From Phylloscopus collybita (Eukaryota > Chordata > Aves > Passeriformes > Phylloscopidae), in assembly GCA_027886175.1 (NCBI GenBank), contig JAJNNQ010000093.1, positions 248,001 through 312,000 on the forward strand: a stretch of 64,000 nt of DNA, in the 5' to 3' direction. Of this stretch, positions 8,735-22,397 are shown piece by piece. The notes beneath the pieces were generated by a model. It saw nothing but the letters and a program-made list of their open reading frames with translations. It did not search any database and had not been told where the DNA came from. Made by a program: the position numbers and the translations under genes. Each line of letters opens with the position of its first letter. Position 1 is the first letter of the stretch.

Positions 8735-10789
8735 TCCAGATTCCAGATGTCAGTTTGTAAAAGGCCGTTGTCATTACAAGGGCAGTCAAACTTCTATCTG
8801 GTGGTAGATTGCACCAGGAAGACATCCTCATTTGTATGGAATTTAAGTGGAAAATTAATAGGCAGAAGCCTAGTGGCAGGCACATATAATTAGACACGAA
8901 CGCTGGCCCATTTCCATGGGAAACCAAAGTCTCCACTCCAGGTTCCTGATGTCAGTTTGTAGGATAACTTTGGCACTACAAGGGCAAACAAAGTTCCCTC
9001 TGGTGGTTGATTGCATCGAGGAGATATCCTCATTTGTATGGAATTTCAGCAGACAGAAGCCCAGTGGCAGGCAGACAGCATTAGACACGAAGAGTGTACC
9101 TTTTCCATGGGAAACCCAAGTCTCCATTCCCTGTTCCTGATGTCAGTTTGTAAGAGGCCTTTGGCACTACAAGGGCAGACAAACTTCCGTCTGGTGGCTG
9201 ATTGCATCAGGGAGATATCCTCATTTGTGAGGAATTTCAGCAGGCAGAACCCCAGTGGCAGGCAAACAGCATTAGACACGAACGGTGGCCCATTTCCATG
9301 GGAAACCAAAGTCTCCAACCCAGGCTCCTGATGTCAGTTTTTAGGAGGTCTTTGGCATTAAAAGGGTAGACAAACTTCCATCTGGTGGGAAATTGCGTTT
9401 GGGAGATATCCTCATTTGTATGGAATTTTAGTAGGCATATGCCCCCTGGCAGGCAGACAGCATTAGACACAAACAGTGGCCCTTTTCCATGGGAAACCAA
9501 AATCTCCACCCCATGTTGCAAATGTCACTTTGTAGGAGGCGTTTTCCAATATAAGGGAGGAGAAACTTCCATCTGGTTGTAGATTGCACCTGGGAGATAT
9601 CCTCATTTCTATAGAATTTTAGTGGAATTTTAGTAGGCAGAATCCCAGCGGAAGGCAGAGAGAATTAGACAAGAACAGTGGCCCGTTTCCTAAGGAAACC
9701 AAAGTCTCCATCCCACATTCCTGATGTCAGGTTGTCGGAGGCCTTTGGCATTAAAAGGGCAGACAAACTTCCATCTGGTGGGAAATTGCATTTGGGAGAT
9801 ATCCTCATTTGTAGGGAATTTTAGTAGGTATATGCCCACGGGCAGGAAGACAGCATTAAACACCAAGGGTGGCCCTTTTCCATGGGAAACCAAAGCGTCC
9901 TCTCCAGATTCCTGATGTCAGTTTGTAGGAGGCCGTTGGCATTACAAGGGCAGAAAAAACTTTCAACTGGTGGTAGACTCCAACTGGGAGATATCATCAT
10001 TTGTATGGGTTTTTACTAGGCATAAGCCCAGTGGCAGGCACATAGCATTAGACACAAACGGTGGCCCATTTCCATGGGAAAAGATAGTCTCCACCCCACG
10101 GTCCTGATGTCAGTTTTTAGGAGGCCTTTGGCACTACGAGGGCAGACAAACGTCCACGTGGTTGTAGATTGCACCTGGGAGATATCCTCATTTGTATAGA
10201 ACTTTAGTGGAATTTTAGTAGGCATAAGCCCAGTGGCTGGCAGACAGCATTAGACACAAACGGTGGCCCATTTCTATGGGAAACCACAGTCTCCACCCCA
10301 CGTTCCTGACGTCAGTTTTTAGGAGGCATTTGGCACTACGAGGGCAGAAAAACTTCCACCTGGTGGTAGATTGCACCTGGGAGATATCCTCATTTGTATG
10401 GAATTTTAGAGGAATTTTAGTGGGCAGAAGCCTAGTGGCAGGAACACATCATTAGACACGAACGCTGGCCCATTTCCATGGGAAACCAAAGTCTCCACTC
10501 CAGGTTCCTGGTGTCAGTTTGGAGGAGGCCTTTGGCACTACGAAGGCAGACAAACTTCCATCTGGTGGTAGATTGCACCTGGGAAATATCCTCATTTGTA
10601 TGGAACTTCAGCAGTCATAACCTCAGTGCCAGGCAGACAGCATTAGACAGGAACGGTGGTCCTTTTCCATGGGAAACCAAAGTCTCCACCCTAGGTTCCT
10701 GCTGGCAGTTTGTAGGAGGCCTTTGGAAACACAAGGGCAGAGAAAGGTCCATCTGGTGTTTGATTGCACCTGGCAGATATTCTCATTTG

Positions 10790-11345
10790 TATGGAATTGT
10801 AGTGGAATTTTAGTAGGCATAAGCCCAGCGGCAGGCAGACAGAATTAGACATGAATAGTGGCCCATTTCAATGGGAAACCAAAGTCTCCACCCCAGGTTC
10901 CTGATGTCATTTTCTAGGAGGCCTCTGGCACTACTAGACGAGACAAACTTCCAACTGGTGGCATATTGCATCTGGGAGATATCCTCATTTGTATGTAATT
11001 TTAGTAGCCATAAGCCCAGTGGCAGGCAGACAGCATTAGACACTAACGGTGGCCCTTTTCAATGGGAAACCAAAGTCTCCGCCCCAGGTTCCTGATATCA
11101 ATTTGTAGGAAGCCTTTGGCACTACAGGGCAGACAAACTTCCATGTGGTAGTAGATTGCACCTTGGAGACATCCTCATTTGTATGGAATTTTAGTGGGAT
11201 TTTAATAGGCAGAATCCTAGTGGCAGGCACACAGCATTAGACACGAACGCTGGCCCATTTCCATGGGAAACCAATGTCTCCACCCCACGGTCCTGATGTC
11301 AGTTTGTAAGAGGCCTTTGGCACTAAAAAGGCAGACAAAGTTCCA
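10790..11345 (+). repeat. Direct duplication, offset 1,190 bp (copy 1; copy 2 at 11,980-12,535)
   Basis: About 555 bp recur at an offset of 1,190 bp with few differences. Both copies share marker variants: the AGCGGCAGGCAGACAGAATT segment, TCATTTTCTAGGAGGCCTC and the shortened CTACAGGGCAGAC. Beyond the stated ends the two diverge to ordinary between-monomer similarity. Confidence 0.75.
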
Positions 11346-14300
11346 TCTGATGGTTGATTGCATCGAGGAGATATCCTCATTTGTATGGAATTTCAGCAGG
11401 CAGAAGCCCAGTGGCAGGCAGACAGCATTAGACACGAACGGTGCCCCTTTCCCATGGGAAACCAAAGTCTCCACCCCACGTTCATGATGTCCGTTTCTAG
11501 GAGGCCTTTGGAACTACAAGGGCAGAAAAACTTCCATCTGGTGGTAGATTGCACCTGGGAGATATCCTAATTTCCATGGAATTTTAGTGGAATTTTAGTA
11601 GGAAGAAGCCCAGTGGCAGGAACATAGCATTAGACACAAACGGTGGTCCTTTTCCATGGGAAAAGTAGAGTCTCCACCCCACGATCCTGATGTCAGTTTT
11701 TAGGAGGGCTTTGGCACTACAAGGGCAGAGAAACTTCCATCTGGTTGTAGATTGCACCTGAGAGATATCCTCATTTATATAGAATTTTAGTGGAATTTTA
11801 GTAGGCATAAGCCCAGTGGTTGGCAGACAGCATTAGACACAAACGGTGGCCCATTTCCTTGGGAAACCAAAGTCTCCACCCCACGTTCCTGATGTCAGTT
11901 CTTAGGAGGCCTTTGGCACTATGAGGGCAGACAAACTTCCACCTGGTGGTAGATTACACCTGGGAGATATCCTCATTTGTATGGAATTTGAGTGGAATTT
12001 TAGTAGGCAGAATCCCAGCGGCAGGCAGACAGAATTAGACAAGAATAGTGGCGCATTTCCATGGGAAACCAAAGTCTCCACCCCAGGTTCCTGATGTCAT
12101 TTTCTAGGAGGCCTCTGGCACAACAAGACGAGACAAACTTCCAACTGGTGGCATATTGCATCTGGGAGATATCCTCATTTGTATGTAATTTTAGTAGCCA
12201 TAAGCCCAGTGGCTGGCAGACAACATTAGACACTAACGGTGGCCCTTTTCAATGGGAAACCAAAGTCTCCGCCCCAGGTTCCTGATATCAATTTGTAGGA
12301 AGCCTTTGGCACTACAGGGCAGACAAACTTCCATGTGGTAGTAGATTGCACCTGGGAGACATCCTCATTTGTATGGAATTTGAGTGGGATTTTAATAGGC
12401 AGAAGCCTAGTGGCAGGCACACAGCATTAGACACGAACGCTGGCCCATTTCCATGGGAAACCAAAGTCTCCTCCCCACGGTCCTGATGTCAGTTTGTAAG
12501 AGGCCTTTGGCACTAAAAGGGCAGACAAAGTTCCAACTGGTGGCATATTGCATCTGGGATATATCCTCATTTGTGAGGAATTTCAGCAGGCATAACCCCA
12601 GTGACAGGCAGACAGCATTAGACACGAAGAGTGGCCCTTTTCCGTGGGAAACCAAAACCTCCAGCCCATGTTGCAAATGTCACTTTGTAGGAGGCGTTTT
12701 CCAATATAAGGGCAGAGAAACTTCCATCTGGTGGTAGATTACACCTGATAGATATCCTCATTTCTATTGAATTTTAGTGCAATTTTAGTAGGAAGAAGCC
12801 CAGTGGCAGGCAGACAGCATTAAACACGAACAATGGCCCATTTCTATGGGAAACCAAAGTCTCCACCCCACGTTCCTGATGTCCGTTTCTGGAAGGCCTT
12901 TGGAACGACAAGGGCAGACAAACTTCCGTCTGGTGGTTGATTGCATCGTGGAGATATCCTCATTTGTATGGAATTTCAGCAGGTAGAAGCCCAGTGGCAG
13001 GCAGATACCATTAGACATGAACGGTGGCCCTTTTCCCATGGGCAGCCAAAAATCTCCAGGCCACGTTCCTGATGTCAGGTTTTAGGAGGCCTTTGGCAGT
13101 ACAAGGGCAAACAAACTTCCGTCTGGTGGCTGATTACATCGGGGAGATATCCTCATTTGTATGGAATTTCAGCAGGTAGAAGCCCAGTGGCAGGCAGAGA
13201 GACTTAGACACGTACGGTGGCCCTTTTCCATGGGAAAACAAACTCTCCAACCCAGGCTCCTGATGTCAGTTTGTAGGAGGCCTTTGGCATTAAAAGGGCA
13301 GACAAACTTCCATCTGGTGGGAAATTGCATTTGGGAGATATCCTCATTTGTAGGGAATTTTAGTCGGCATATGTCCACTGGCAGGCAGACAGCATTGAAC
13401 AACAAAGGTGGCCCTTTTCCATGGGAAACCAATGCGTCCTCTCCAGATTCCTGATGTCAGTTTGTATGAGGCCGTTGGCATTAGAAGGGCAGACAAACTT
13501 TCAACTGGTGGTAGACTCCATCTGGGAGATATCCTCATTTGTATGGGATTTTACTAGGCATAAGCCCAGTGGCAGGCACATAGCATTAGACACAAACCGT
13601 GGCCCATTTCCATGGGAAACCAAAGTCTCCACCGCACGTTCCTGATGTCAGTTTGTAGGAAGCCTTTGGCTCTACAGGGGCAGACAAACTTCCATCTGGT
13701 GGTAGATTGCACCTGGGAGACATCCTCATTTGTATGTACCCATAAGCCCAGTGGCAGGCAGACAACATTAGACACGAACGGTGGCCCTTTTCCATGGGAA
13801 ACCAAAGTGTCCGCCCCAGGTTCCTGATGTCAATTTGTAGGAAGCCTTTGGCTCTACAGGGGCAGAGGAACTTCCATCTTGTGGTAGATTGCACCCGGGA
13901 GACATCCTCATTTGCATGGAAATTTAGTGGGATTTTAATAGGCAGAAGCCTAGTGGCAGGCACACATCATTAGACACGAACAATGGACCTTTTCCATGGG
14001 AAACCAAAGTCTCCACCTCACGTTCCTGATGTCAGTTTGTAGGAGGCCTTTGGACCTACAAGGGCAGATGAACTTCCATCTGGTGGTAGATTGCACCTGG
14101 GAGATATGCTCATTTGAATAGAATTTTAGTGGAATTTTAGTAGGCATAACCACAGTGCCAGGCAGACAGCATTAGACACGAACGGTGGCCCATTTCCCGG
14201 GGAAACCAAAGTCTCCATCCCACATGCCTGATATCAGTTTGGACGAGGCCTTTGGTACTACAAGCGCAGACAAACTTCCAACTGGTGGTAGATTCCATGT

Positions 14301-14699
14301 GGGAGATATCCTCATTTGTGAGGAATTTCTGCAGGCATAACCCCAGTGGCAGGCAGACAGCATTAGAAACGAACGGTGCCCCTTTTCCATGGGAAACCAA
14401 TGTCTCCACCCCACGTTCCTGATTTCAGTTTTTAGGAGGCCTTTGGCACTACAAGGGCAGAGAAACTTCCATCTGGTTGTAGATTATACCTGGCAGATAT
14501 CCTCATTTCTATAGAATTTTAGTGGAATTTAGTAGGCATAAGCCTAGTGGCTGTCAGACAGCATTAGACACAAACGGTGGCCCATTTCTATGGGAAACCA
14601 CAGTCTCCACCCCATGTTCCTGCTGTCAGTTTTTAGGAGGCATTTGGCACTACGAGGGCAGACAAACTTCCACCTGGTGGTAGATTGCACCTGGGAGAT

Positions 14700-15570
14700 A
14701 TCCTCATTTTTATGGAACTTCAGCAGTCATAACCACAGTGCCAGGCAGACAGCATTAGAGAGGAACAGTGGTCCTTTTCCTAGGGAAACCAAAGTCTCCA
14801 CCCTAGGTTCCCGAGGGCAGTTTGTAGGAGACCTTTGGAAACACAAGGGCAGAGAAACTTCCATCTGGTGTTTGATTGCACCTGGGAGATATTCTCATTT
14901 GTATGGAATTTAAGTGGAATTTTAGTAGGCAGAATCCCAGCGGCAGGCAGACAGAATTAGACATGAATAGTGGCCCATTTCCATGGGAAACCAAAGTCTC
15001 CACCCCAGGTTCCTGATGTAATTTTCTAGGAGGCCTCTGGCACTACAAGAGGAGACAAACTTCCAACTGGTGGCATATTGCATCTGGGAGATATCCTCAT
15101 TTGTATGTAATTTTAGTAGCCATAAGCCCAGTGGCAGGCAGACAGCATTAGACACGAACGGTGGCCCTTTTCCATGGGAAACCAAAGTGTCCGCCCCAGG
15201 TTACTGATGTCAATTTGTAGGAAGCCTTTGGCTCTACAGGGGCAGACAAACTTCCATCTGGTGGTTGATTGCACCTGGGAGACATCCTCATTTGTATGGA
15301 ATTTTAGTGGGATTTTAATAGGCAGAAGCCTAGTGGCATGCACAAGTCATTAGGCACGAACGCTGGCCCATTTCCATGGGAAACCAAAGTCTCCACTCCA
15401 GGGTCCTGGTGTGAGTTTGTAGGAGGCCTTTGGCACTACAAGAGCAGACAAAGTTCCATCTGGTGGTTGATTGCATCGAGGAGATATCCTCATTTGTATG
15501 GAATTTCAGCAGGCAGAAGCCCAGTGGCAGGCAGACAGCATTAGACACAAACAATGGACCTTTTCCATGG
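14700..15570 (+). repeat. Direct duplication, offset 4,297 bp (copy 1; copy 2 at 18,997-19,867)
   Basis: A block of four to five monomers recurs 4,297 bp downstream, including the rare variants TGGCATGCACAAGTCATTAG and TCATTTTCTAGGAGGCCTC-type monomers (the first copy has TAATTTTCTAGG). Copy 2 lies inside the left arm of the large inverted repeat and copy 1 in its outer continuation. Confidence 0.75.
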
Positions 15571-16386
15571 GAAACCAAAGTCTCCACCCCAGCTTCTTGA
15601 TGTCAATTTGTAGGAGGCCTTTGGCACTACGGGGGCAGACAAACTTCCACCCAGTGGTAGATTACACCTGGGAGATATCATCATTTTTATGGAACTTCAG
15701 CAGTCATAAACACAGTGCCAGGCAAAGAGCATTAGACAGGAACGGTGGTCCTTTTCCATGGGAAACCAAAGTCTCCACCATAGGTTCCTGATGGCAGTTT
15801 GTAGGAGGCCTTTGGCACTACAAGGGCAGAGAAACTTCCATCTGGTGTTAGGTTGTAGCTGGGAGATATACTCATTTGTATGGAATTTTAGTGGAATTTT
15901 AGTAGGCAGAATCCCAGCAGCAGGTAGATAGAATTAGACATGAATAGTGGCTCATTTCCATGGGAAACCAAAGTCTCCATCCCCCGTTCCTGATGTCAGT
16001 CTGTAAGAGGCGATTGGAACTACAAGGGCAGAAAAAATTCCATCTGGTGGTAGATTGGACCTGGGAGATATCGCCATTTGTATGGAATTTTAGTGGTATT
16101 TTAGTAGGCAGAAGTCCAGCGGCAGGCAGACAGCATTACACACGAACGCTGCCCAATATCCATGGGAAACCAAAGTCTCCAACCCAGGCTCCTCATGTCA
16201 GTTTGTAGGAGGCCTTTGGCATTAAAAGGGCAGACAAACTTCCATCTGGTGGGAAATTGCATTTGGGAGATATCCTCATTTGTAGGGAATTTTGGTAGGC
16301 TTCTGCCCACTGGCAGGCAGACAGCATTAGACAAGAACGGTGGCCCTTTTCCATGGAAAGACAAATTATCCATCCTATGTTCCTGA
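14940..16386 (+). repeat. Outer part of the left inverted arm, mirrored at 42,820-44,260
   Basis: Reverse-complement match with a position sum of 59,201 over most of its length (for example 15,471 pairs with 43,730 and 16,208 with 42,993), slipping by about 1-10 bp at the far end. Shared rare features include CCAATATCCATGGG, GAGGCGATTGGAACTACAAG and TAAACACAGTGCCAGGCAAA. On the right this block is separated from the rest of the arm by roughly 4 kb of extra satellite. Confidence 0.8.
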
Positions 16387-19300
16387 TGTCAGTTTTTAGG
16401 AGGCTTTTGGCACTGCAAGGGCTGACAAACTTCCACCTGGTGGTAGATTGCACCTGGGAGATATCCTCATTTTTATGGAATTTTAGTGGTATTTTAGTAC
16501 TCAGAAGCCCAATGGCAGACAGACAGCATTAAACATGAATGGTGGGCCTTTTCTATAGGAAACCAAAGTCTCCAGGTGAGGTTCCGAATGTCAGTTTGAA
16601 GGAGGCCTTTGGCACTGCAAGAGTAGACAAATTTCCATCTGGTGGCATATTGCGTCTGGGAGATATCCTCATTTTTATGTAATTTCAGTAGTCATAAGTC
16701 AGTGGCAAGGAGACAGCCTTAAACACCAAGGGTGGCCCTTTTCCATGGGAAACCAAAGCGTCCTCTCCAGGTTCCTGATGTCAATTTGTAGGAGGCCGTT
16801 GCATTACAAGGGCAGACAAACTTTCAACTGGTGGTAGACTCCATCTGGGAGATATCCTCATTTTTATGGAATTTTACTAGGCATACGCCCAGTGGCAGGC
16901 ACATAGCATTAGACAAAAAGGGTGGCCCATTTCCATGGGAAAACAAAGTCTCCACCGCACGTTCCTGATGTCAATTTTTAGGAGGCCTTTGGCACTTCAA
17001 GGGCAGACAAACTTCCACCTGGTGGTAGATTGCACCTGGGACTTATCAGCATTTGTATGGAACTGCAGCAGTCATTACCACAGTGCCAGGCAGACAGCAT
17101 TAGACACGAACGGTGGCCCTTTTCCATGGGAAACCAAAGTCTACGCCCCAGGTTCCTGATGTTAATTTGTAGGAAGCCTTTAACACTACAAGGGCAGACA
17201 AACTTCCATCTGGTGGTAGATTGCACCTGGGAGGTATCCTCATTTGTATGGAATTTTAGTGGAATTTTAGTAGGCATAAGCCCAGTATCTGGCAGACAGC
17301 ATTACACACGAACAGTGGCCCTTTTCCATGGGAAACCAAAATCTCCACCCCATGTTGCTGATGTCACTTTGTAGGAGACGTTTTCCAATATAAGGGCAGA
17401 GAAACTTCCATCTGGTTGTAGATTGCACCTGGGAGATATCCTCATTTTTATGGAGTTTTAGTGGAATTTTAGTAGGAAGAAACCCCGTGGCAGGCAGACA
17501 GCATTAGACAAGAAAAATGGCCCATTTGATGGAAAACCAAAGTCTCCACCCCTCGTTCCTGATGTCCGTTTCTAGGAGGCCTTTGGCACTACAAGGGCAG
17601 ACAAACTTCCGTCTGGTGGTTGATTGCATCGTTGAGATATCCTCATTTTTATGGAATTTCATCAGGTAGAAGCCCAGTGGCAGGCAGACAGCATTAGAGA
17701 GGAACGGTGGCCCTTTTCCATGGGAAAACAAAGTCTCCAACCAGGCTCCTGATGTCAGTTTTTAGTAGGCCTTTGGCATTAAAAGGGCAGACAAACTTCC
17801 ATCTGGTGGGAAATTTTGTTAGGGAGATATCCTCATTTGTATGTAATTTCAGTAGTCATAAGCCCAGTGGCAAGGAGACAGCATTAAACAACAAGGGTGC
17901 CCCTTTTCCATGGGAAACCAAAGCCTCCTTTCCAGAATCCTGATGTCAGTTTGTAGGAGGCCTTTGGCATTACAAGGGCAGACAAACTTTCATCTGGTGG
18001 TAGACTCTATCTGGGAGATATCCTCATTTGTACGGGATTTTACTAGGCATAATCCCAGTGGCAGTCACATAGCATTAGACACAAACGGTGGCCCATTTCC
18101 ATGGGAAAACAAAGTCTCCACCCCACGTTCCTGATGTCAATTTGTAGAAGGCGTTTGGAACTACAAGGGCAGAAAAACTTCCATCTGGTGGTAGATTGCA
18201 CCTGGGAGATATCCTCATTTCTCTGGAATTTTATTGGAATTTTATTACGAAGATCCCCAGTGGCAGGCAGACAGCTTTAGACACGAACGGTGGCCCATTT
18301 TTATGGGAAACCAAAGTCTCCACCCCACGTTCCTGATGTCCGTTACTAGGAGGCCTTCGGCAGTACAAGGGTAGACAAACTTCCACCTGGTGGTAGATTG
18401 CTCCTGGGAGATATCCTCATTTGTATGGACCTTCAGCAGTCATAACCACAGTGCCAGGCAGACAGCATTAGACAGGAACGGTGGTCCTTTTCCTAGGGAA
18501 ACCAAAGTCTCCACACCACGTTCCCGATGTCAGGTTTTAGTAGGCCATTGACAGTACAAGGGCAGAAAAACTTCCGTCTGGTGGTTGATTGCATCGGGAA
18601 GATATCCACATTTGTATGGAATTTCAGCAGATAGAAGCCCAGTGGCAGGCAGACAGCATTAGACACGAACGGTGGCCCTTTTCCATGGGAAAACAAAGTC
18701 TCCAACCCAGGCTCCTGATGTCAGTTTGTAGGAGGCCTTTGGCACTACAAGGGCAGACATACCGCCATCTAGTGGTGGATCGCACCTCGTAGATGTCCTT
18801 ATTTGTATGGAATTTTAGTGGTATTTTAGTACTCAGAAGCCCAGTTGCAGACAGAGAGCATTAAACATGAACGGTGGGCGTTTTCCATAGGAAACCAAAG
18901 TCTCCACGCCAGGTTCCTAATGTCAGTATAAAGGAGGCCTTTGGCACTGCAAGAGCAGACAAACTTCCATCTGGTGGCATATTGCATCTGGGAGATATCC
19001 TCATTTGTATGGAACTTCAGCAGTCATAACCACAGTGCCAGGCAGACAGCATTAGACAGGAACGGTGGTCCTTTTCCATGGGAAACCAAAGTCTCCACCC
19101 TAGGTTTCTGATGGCAGTTTGTAGGAGGCCTTTGGAAACATAAGGGCAGAGAAACTTCCATCTGGTGTTAGTTTGCACCTGGGAGATATTCGCATTTGTA
19201 TGGAATTTTAGTGGAATTTTAGTAGGCAGAATCCCAGCGGCAGGCAGACAGAATTAGACATGAATAGTGGCCCATTTCCATGGGAAACCAAAGTCTCCAC

Positions 19301-22017
19301 CCCAGGTTCCTGATGTCATTTTCTAGGAGGCCTCTGGCACTACAAGACGAGACAAACTTCCAACTGGTGGCATATTGCATCTGGGAGATATCCTCATTTG
19401 TATGTAATTTTAGTAGGCATAAGCCCAGTGGCAGGCAGACAGCATTAGACAGGAACCGTGGCCCTTTTCCATGGGAAACCAAAGTGTCCGCCCCAGGTTA
19501 CTGATGTCAATTTGTAGGAAGCCTTTGGCTCTACAGGGGCAGACAAACTTCCATCTGGTGGTTGATTGCACCTGGGAGACATCCTCATTTGTATGGAATT
19601 TTAGTGGGATTTTAATAGGCAGAAGCCTAGTGGCATGCACAAGTCATTAGGCACGAACGCTGGCCCATTTCCATGGGAAACCAAAGTCTCCCCTCCAGGT
19701 TCCTGATGTCAGTTTGTAGGAGGCCTTTGGCACTACAAGGGCAGACAAAGTTCCGTCTGGTGGTTGATTGCATTGAGGAGATATCCTCATTTGTATGGAA
19801 TTTCAGCAGGCAGAAGATCAGTGGCAGGCAGACAGCATAGGACACGAACGGTGGACCTTTTTCATGGGAAACCGAAGTCTCCACCCCACGTTCCTGATGT
19901 CAGTTTTTAGGAGGCCTTTGGCACTACAAGGGCAAACAAACTTCGAACTGGTGGTAGATTCCATCTGGGAGATATCCTCATTTGTGAGGAATTTCAGCAG
20001 GCGTAACCCAGTGGCAAGCAGACAGCATTAGACACGAACGGTGGCCCTTTTCCATGGGAAACCAAAGTCTCAACCCCAGGTTCCTGATGTCAGTTTGAAG
20101 GAGGCCTTTGGCAGTACAAAAGCAGACCACGTTCCGTCTGGTGGTTGATTGCGTCGTGGAGATATCCTCATTTCTATGGAATTTCAACAGGCAGAAGCTC
20201 AGTGGCAGGCAGACAGCATTAGACACGAACAGTGGAACTTTTCCATTGGAAACCAAAGTCTCTACCTCACGTTCCTGATGTCAGTTTGTAGGAGGCCTTT
20301 GGAACTACAAGGGCAGACAAACTTCCGTCAGGTGGTAGATTGCACCTGGGAGATATCCTCATTTGTAGAGAATTTTATTGGAATTCTAGTAGGCATAAGC
20401 CAAGTGGCTGGCAGAGAGCATTAGACACAAACGGTGGCCCATTTCCTTGGGAAACCAAAGTCTCCATCTCACGTTCCTGATGTCAGTTTGTAGGAGGCCT
20501 TTGGTACTACAAGGGCAGACATACTTCTATCTTGTGGTTGATTGCATCGCAGAGATATCCTCATTTTTATGGAACTTCAGCAGTCATAACCACTGTACCA
20601 GGCAGACAGCATTAGACAGGAACAGTGGTCTTTTTCCATGGGAAACCAAAGTCTCCACACTACGTTCCCGATATCAGGTTTTAGGAGGTCTTTTGCAGTA
20701 CATGGGAAGACAAACTTCCGTCTGTTCGTTTATTTCATCGGGGAGATATCCTCATTTGTATGGAATTTCAGCAGGCAGAAGCCCAGTGGCAGGCAGAGAG
20801 CATTAGACACAAACGGTGGCCCTTTTCCATGGGAAACCGAAGTCTCCAACCCAGGCTTCTGATGTCGGTTTTCAGGAGGCCTTTGGCATTAAAAGTGTAG
20901 ACAAACATCCATCTGGTGGGAAATTGCATTTGGGAGATATCCTCATACGTATGGAATTTTAGTAGGCATATACACACTGGCAGGCAGCAGCATTAGACAT
21001 AAACAATGGGCCTTTTCCATGGAAAAACAAATTATCCATCCTCACGTTCCTGATGTCATGTTTTAGGAGGCCTTTGGCACTACAAGAGCAGACAAACTTC
21101 CACGTGGTGGTAGATTGCACCTGAGAGATATTCTCATTTGTAAAGAATTTTAGACGAATTTTAGTACGCAGATTCCAAGCGGCAGGCAGACAGAATTAGA
21201 CATGAATAGTGGCCCTTTTCCAGGGGAAATGAAAGTCTGCAGGCCAGGTTCCTGATGTCAGTTTTTAGGAGGCCTTTTGCACTACAAGAACAGACAAACT
21301 TCGAACTGGTGGTAGATTCCATCTGGGAGATATCCTCATTTGTGGGGAATTTCAGCAGGCGTAACCCAGTGGCAGGCAGACAGCATTAGACACGAACGGC
21401 TGCCCTTTTCCATGGGAAACCGAATTCTCCACTCCAGGCTCCTGATGTCTATTTGTAGGAGGCCTTTGGCACTACAGGGGCAGACAAACTTCCGTCAGGT
21501 GGTTGATTGCATCGGAGAGATTTCCCAATTTCTTTGGAATTTCAGCAGGCAGAAGCCCAGTGGCAGGCAGACAGCATTAGACATGAACGCTGGCCCTTTT
21601 CCATGGGAAAACAAAGTCTCCACCCCTGATTCCTGATGTCAGTTTTTTAGGAGGGCTTTGGTACTACAAGGGCAGAGAATCTTCTATCTGGTTGTAGATT
21701 GCACCTGGGAGATATCCTCATTTCTATGGAATTTTAGTGGAATTTTAATAGGAAGAAGCCCAGTGGCAAGCAGACAGCATTACACACGAACGGTGGCCCA
21801 TTTGTATGGGAAACAAAAGGGGCCACTCCCGGTTCCTGATGTCAGTTTTTAGGAGGCCTTTGCCACTACAAGGGCAGGCAAACTTCCATCTGGTGGTAAA
21901 TTGCATCTGCGAGATATGCTCATTTGTATGGAGATTTAGCAGGCATATGCCCAGTGGCAGGCACACAGCATTAGGCATGAACAGTGCCCTATTCCACGGG
22001 AAACCAAATTATACATC

Positions 22018-22023
22018 CCACGT
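22018..22023. repeat. Left target-site duplication of the solo LTR
   Basis: CCACGT flanks the LTR on the left and CTACGT on the right (22,392-22,397), one mismatch in six. The empty paralogue reads CATCCCACGTTTAAGAAG at about 23,566-23,583, which confirms the insertion point. Confidence 0.8.
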
Positions 22024-22391
22024 TGTGGAGAGAATGTGAATTGGAAGGGACAGACTGCGTTTGCGGAAGACGAATCGGGTTGTAACGCGAAGCAGGGCCA
22101 GGCACATCCCCCTCCAGAGATAACCTTTATCTCAAGGTCACAGACCCCTCTCTCTTTCCTTGCATACCAGTACTTTTCCACTACCCTTAAGAAACTAGTA
22201 AGACCCCCTATGACGTAGCGAAACCCAGAAGGTACTTAAACCCTGTGTTTTAGATAATAAACGCTTTTGACCAAACACATCACACTGGTGTTAACTGAGT
22301 CATTTGCCCGAACCCCACGCTCGCAGCTCGTGGTGGTCGTGTCTTCAATTAAACCCAGGCCACCAAGGCGATGGCTGAATAAGCCGCAACA
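22024..22391 (+). mobile_element. Solo LTR, 368 bp (left-arm copy)
   Basis: A non-satellite segment starting TGTGGAGAG and ending GCCGCAACA (TG...CA), bounded by a 6-bp target duplication. It contains AATAAA at 22,256-22,261 near the middle-right, preceded by a TATA-like CTTAAA near 22,235 and a TGACGTAG word near 22,211. There is no coding content, polypurine tract or second LTR, so it is a solo LTR left by recombination between the two LTRs of a provirus. It is unrelated by eye to the 716-bp LTR at 8,013-8,728. The 6-bp duplication suggests a class II (ERVK-like) element; the family is not recognised. The same LTR is present inverted at 34,060-34,427. The orientation call follows the polyadenylation signal. 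Confidence 0.88.
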
Positions 22392-22397
22392 CTACGT
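22392..22397. repeat. Right target-site duplication of the solo LTR
   Basis: CTACGT, followed immediately by TTAAGAAG as in the empty paralogue. The C/T mismatch to the left copy recurs in the inverted copy at 34 kb. Confidence 0.8.

Larger units (their letters stand above)
8735..22017 (+). repeat. 191-bp satellite array, forward, main left segment
   Basis: About 68 head-to-tail monomers of the same 191/202-bp satellite as at 2,094-4,990, all in forward orientation. Neighbouring monomers differ clearly, while monomers several units apart can be nearly identical, which points to block duplications rather than single-unit homogenisation (see the separate duplication entries). I found no gene, RNA or other insertion inside this segment. 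Confidence 0.95.

Noticed and set aside
22024..22391. A small gene or non-coding RNA in the non-satellite segment
   Set aside because: The segment starts TG and ends CA, has a 6-bp target duplication and a polyadenylation signal, and an empty paralogous site exists. It is a solo LTR; the 60- and 81-codon frames over it show no recognisable domain.
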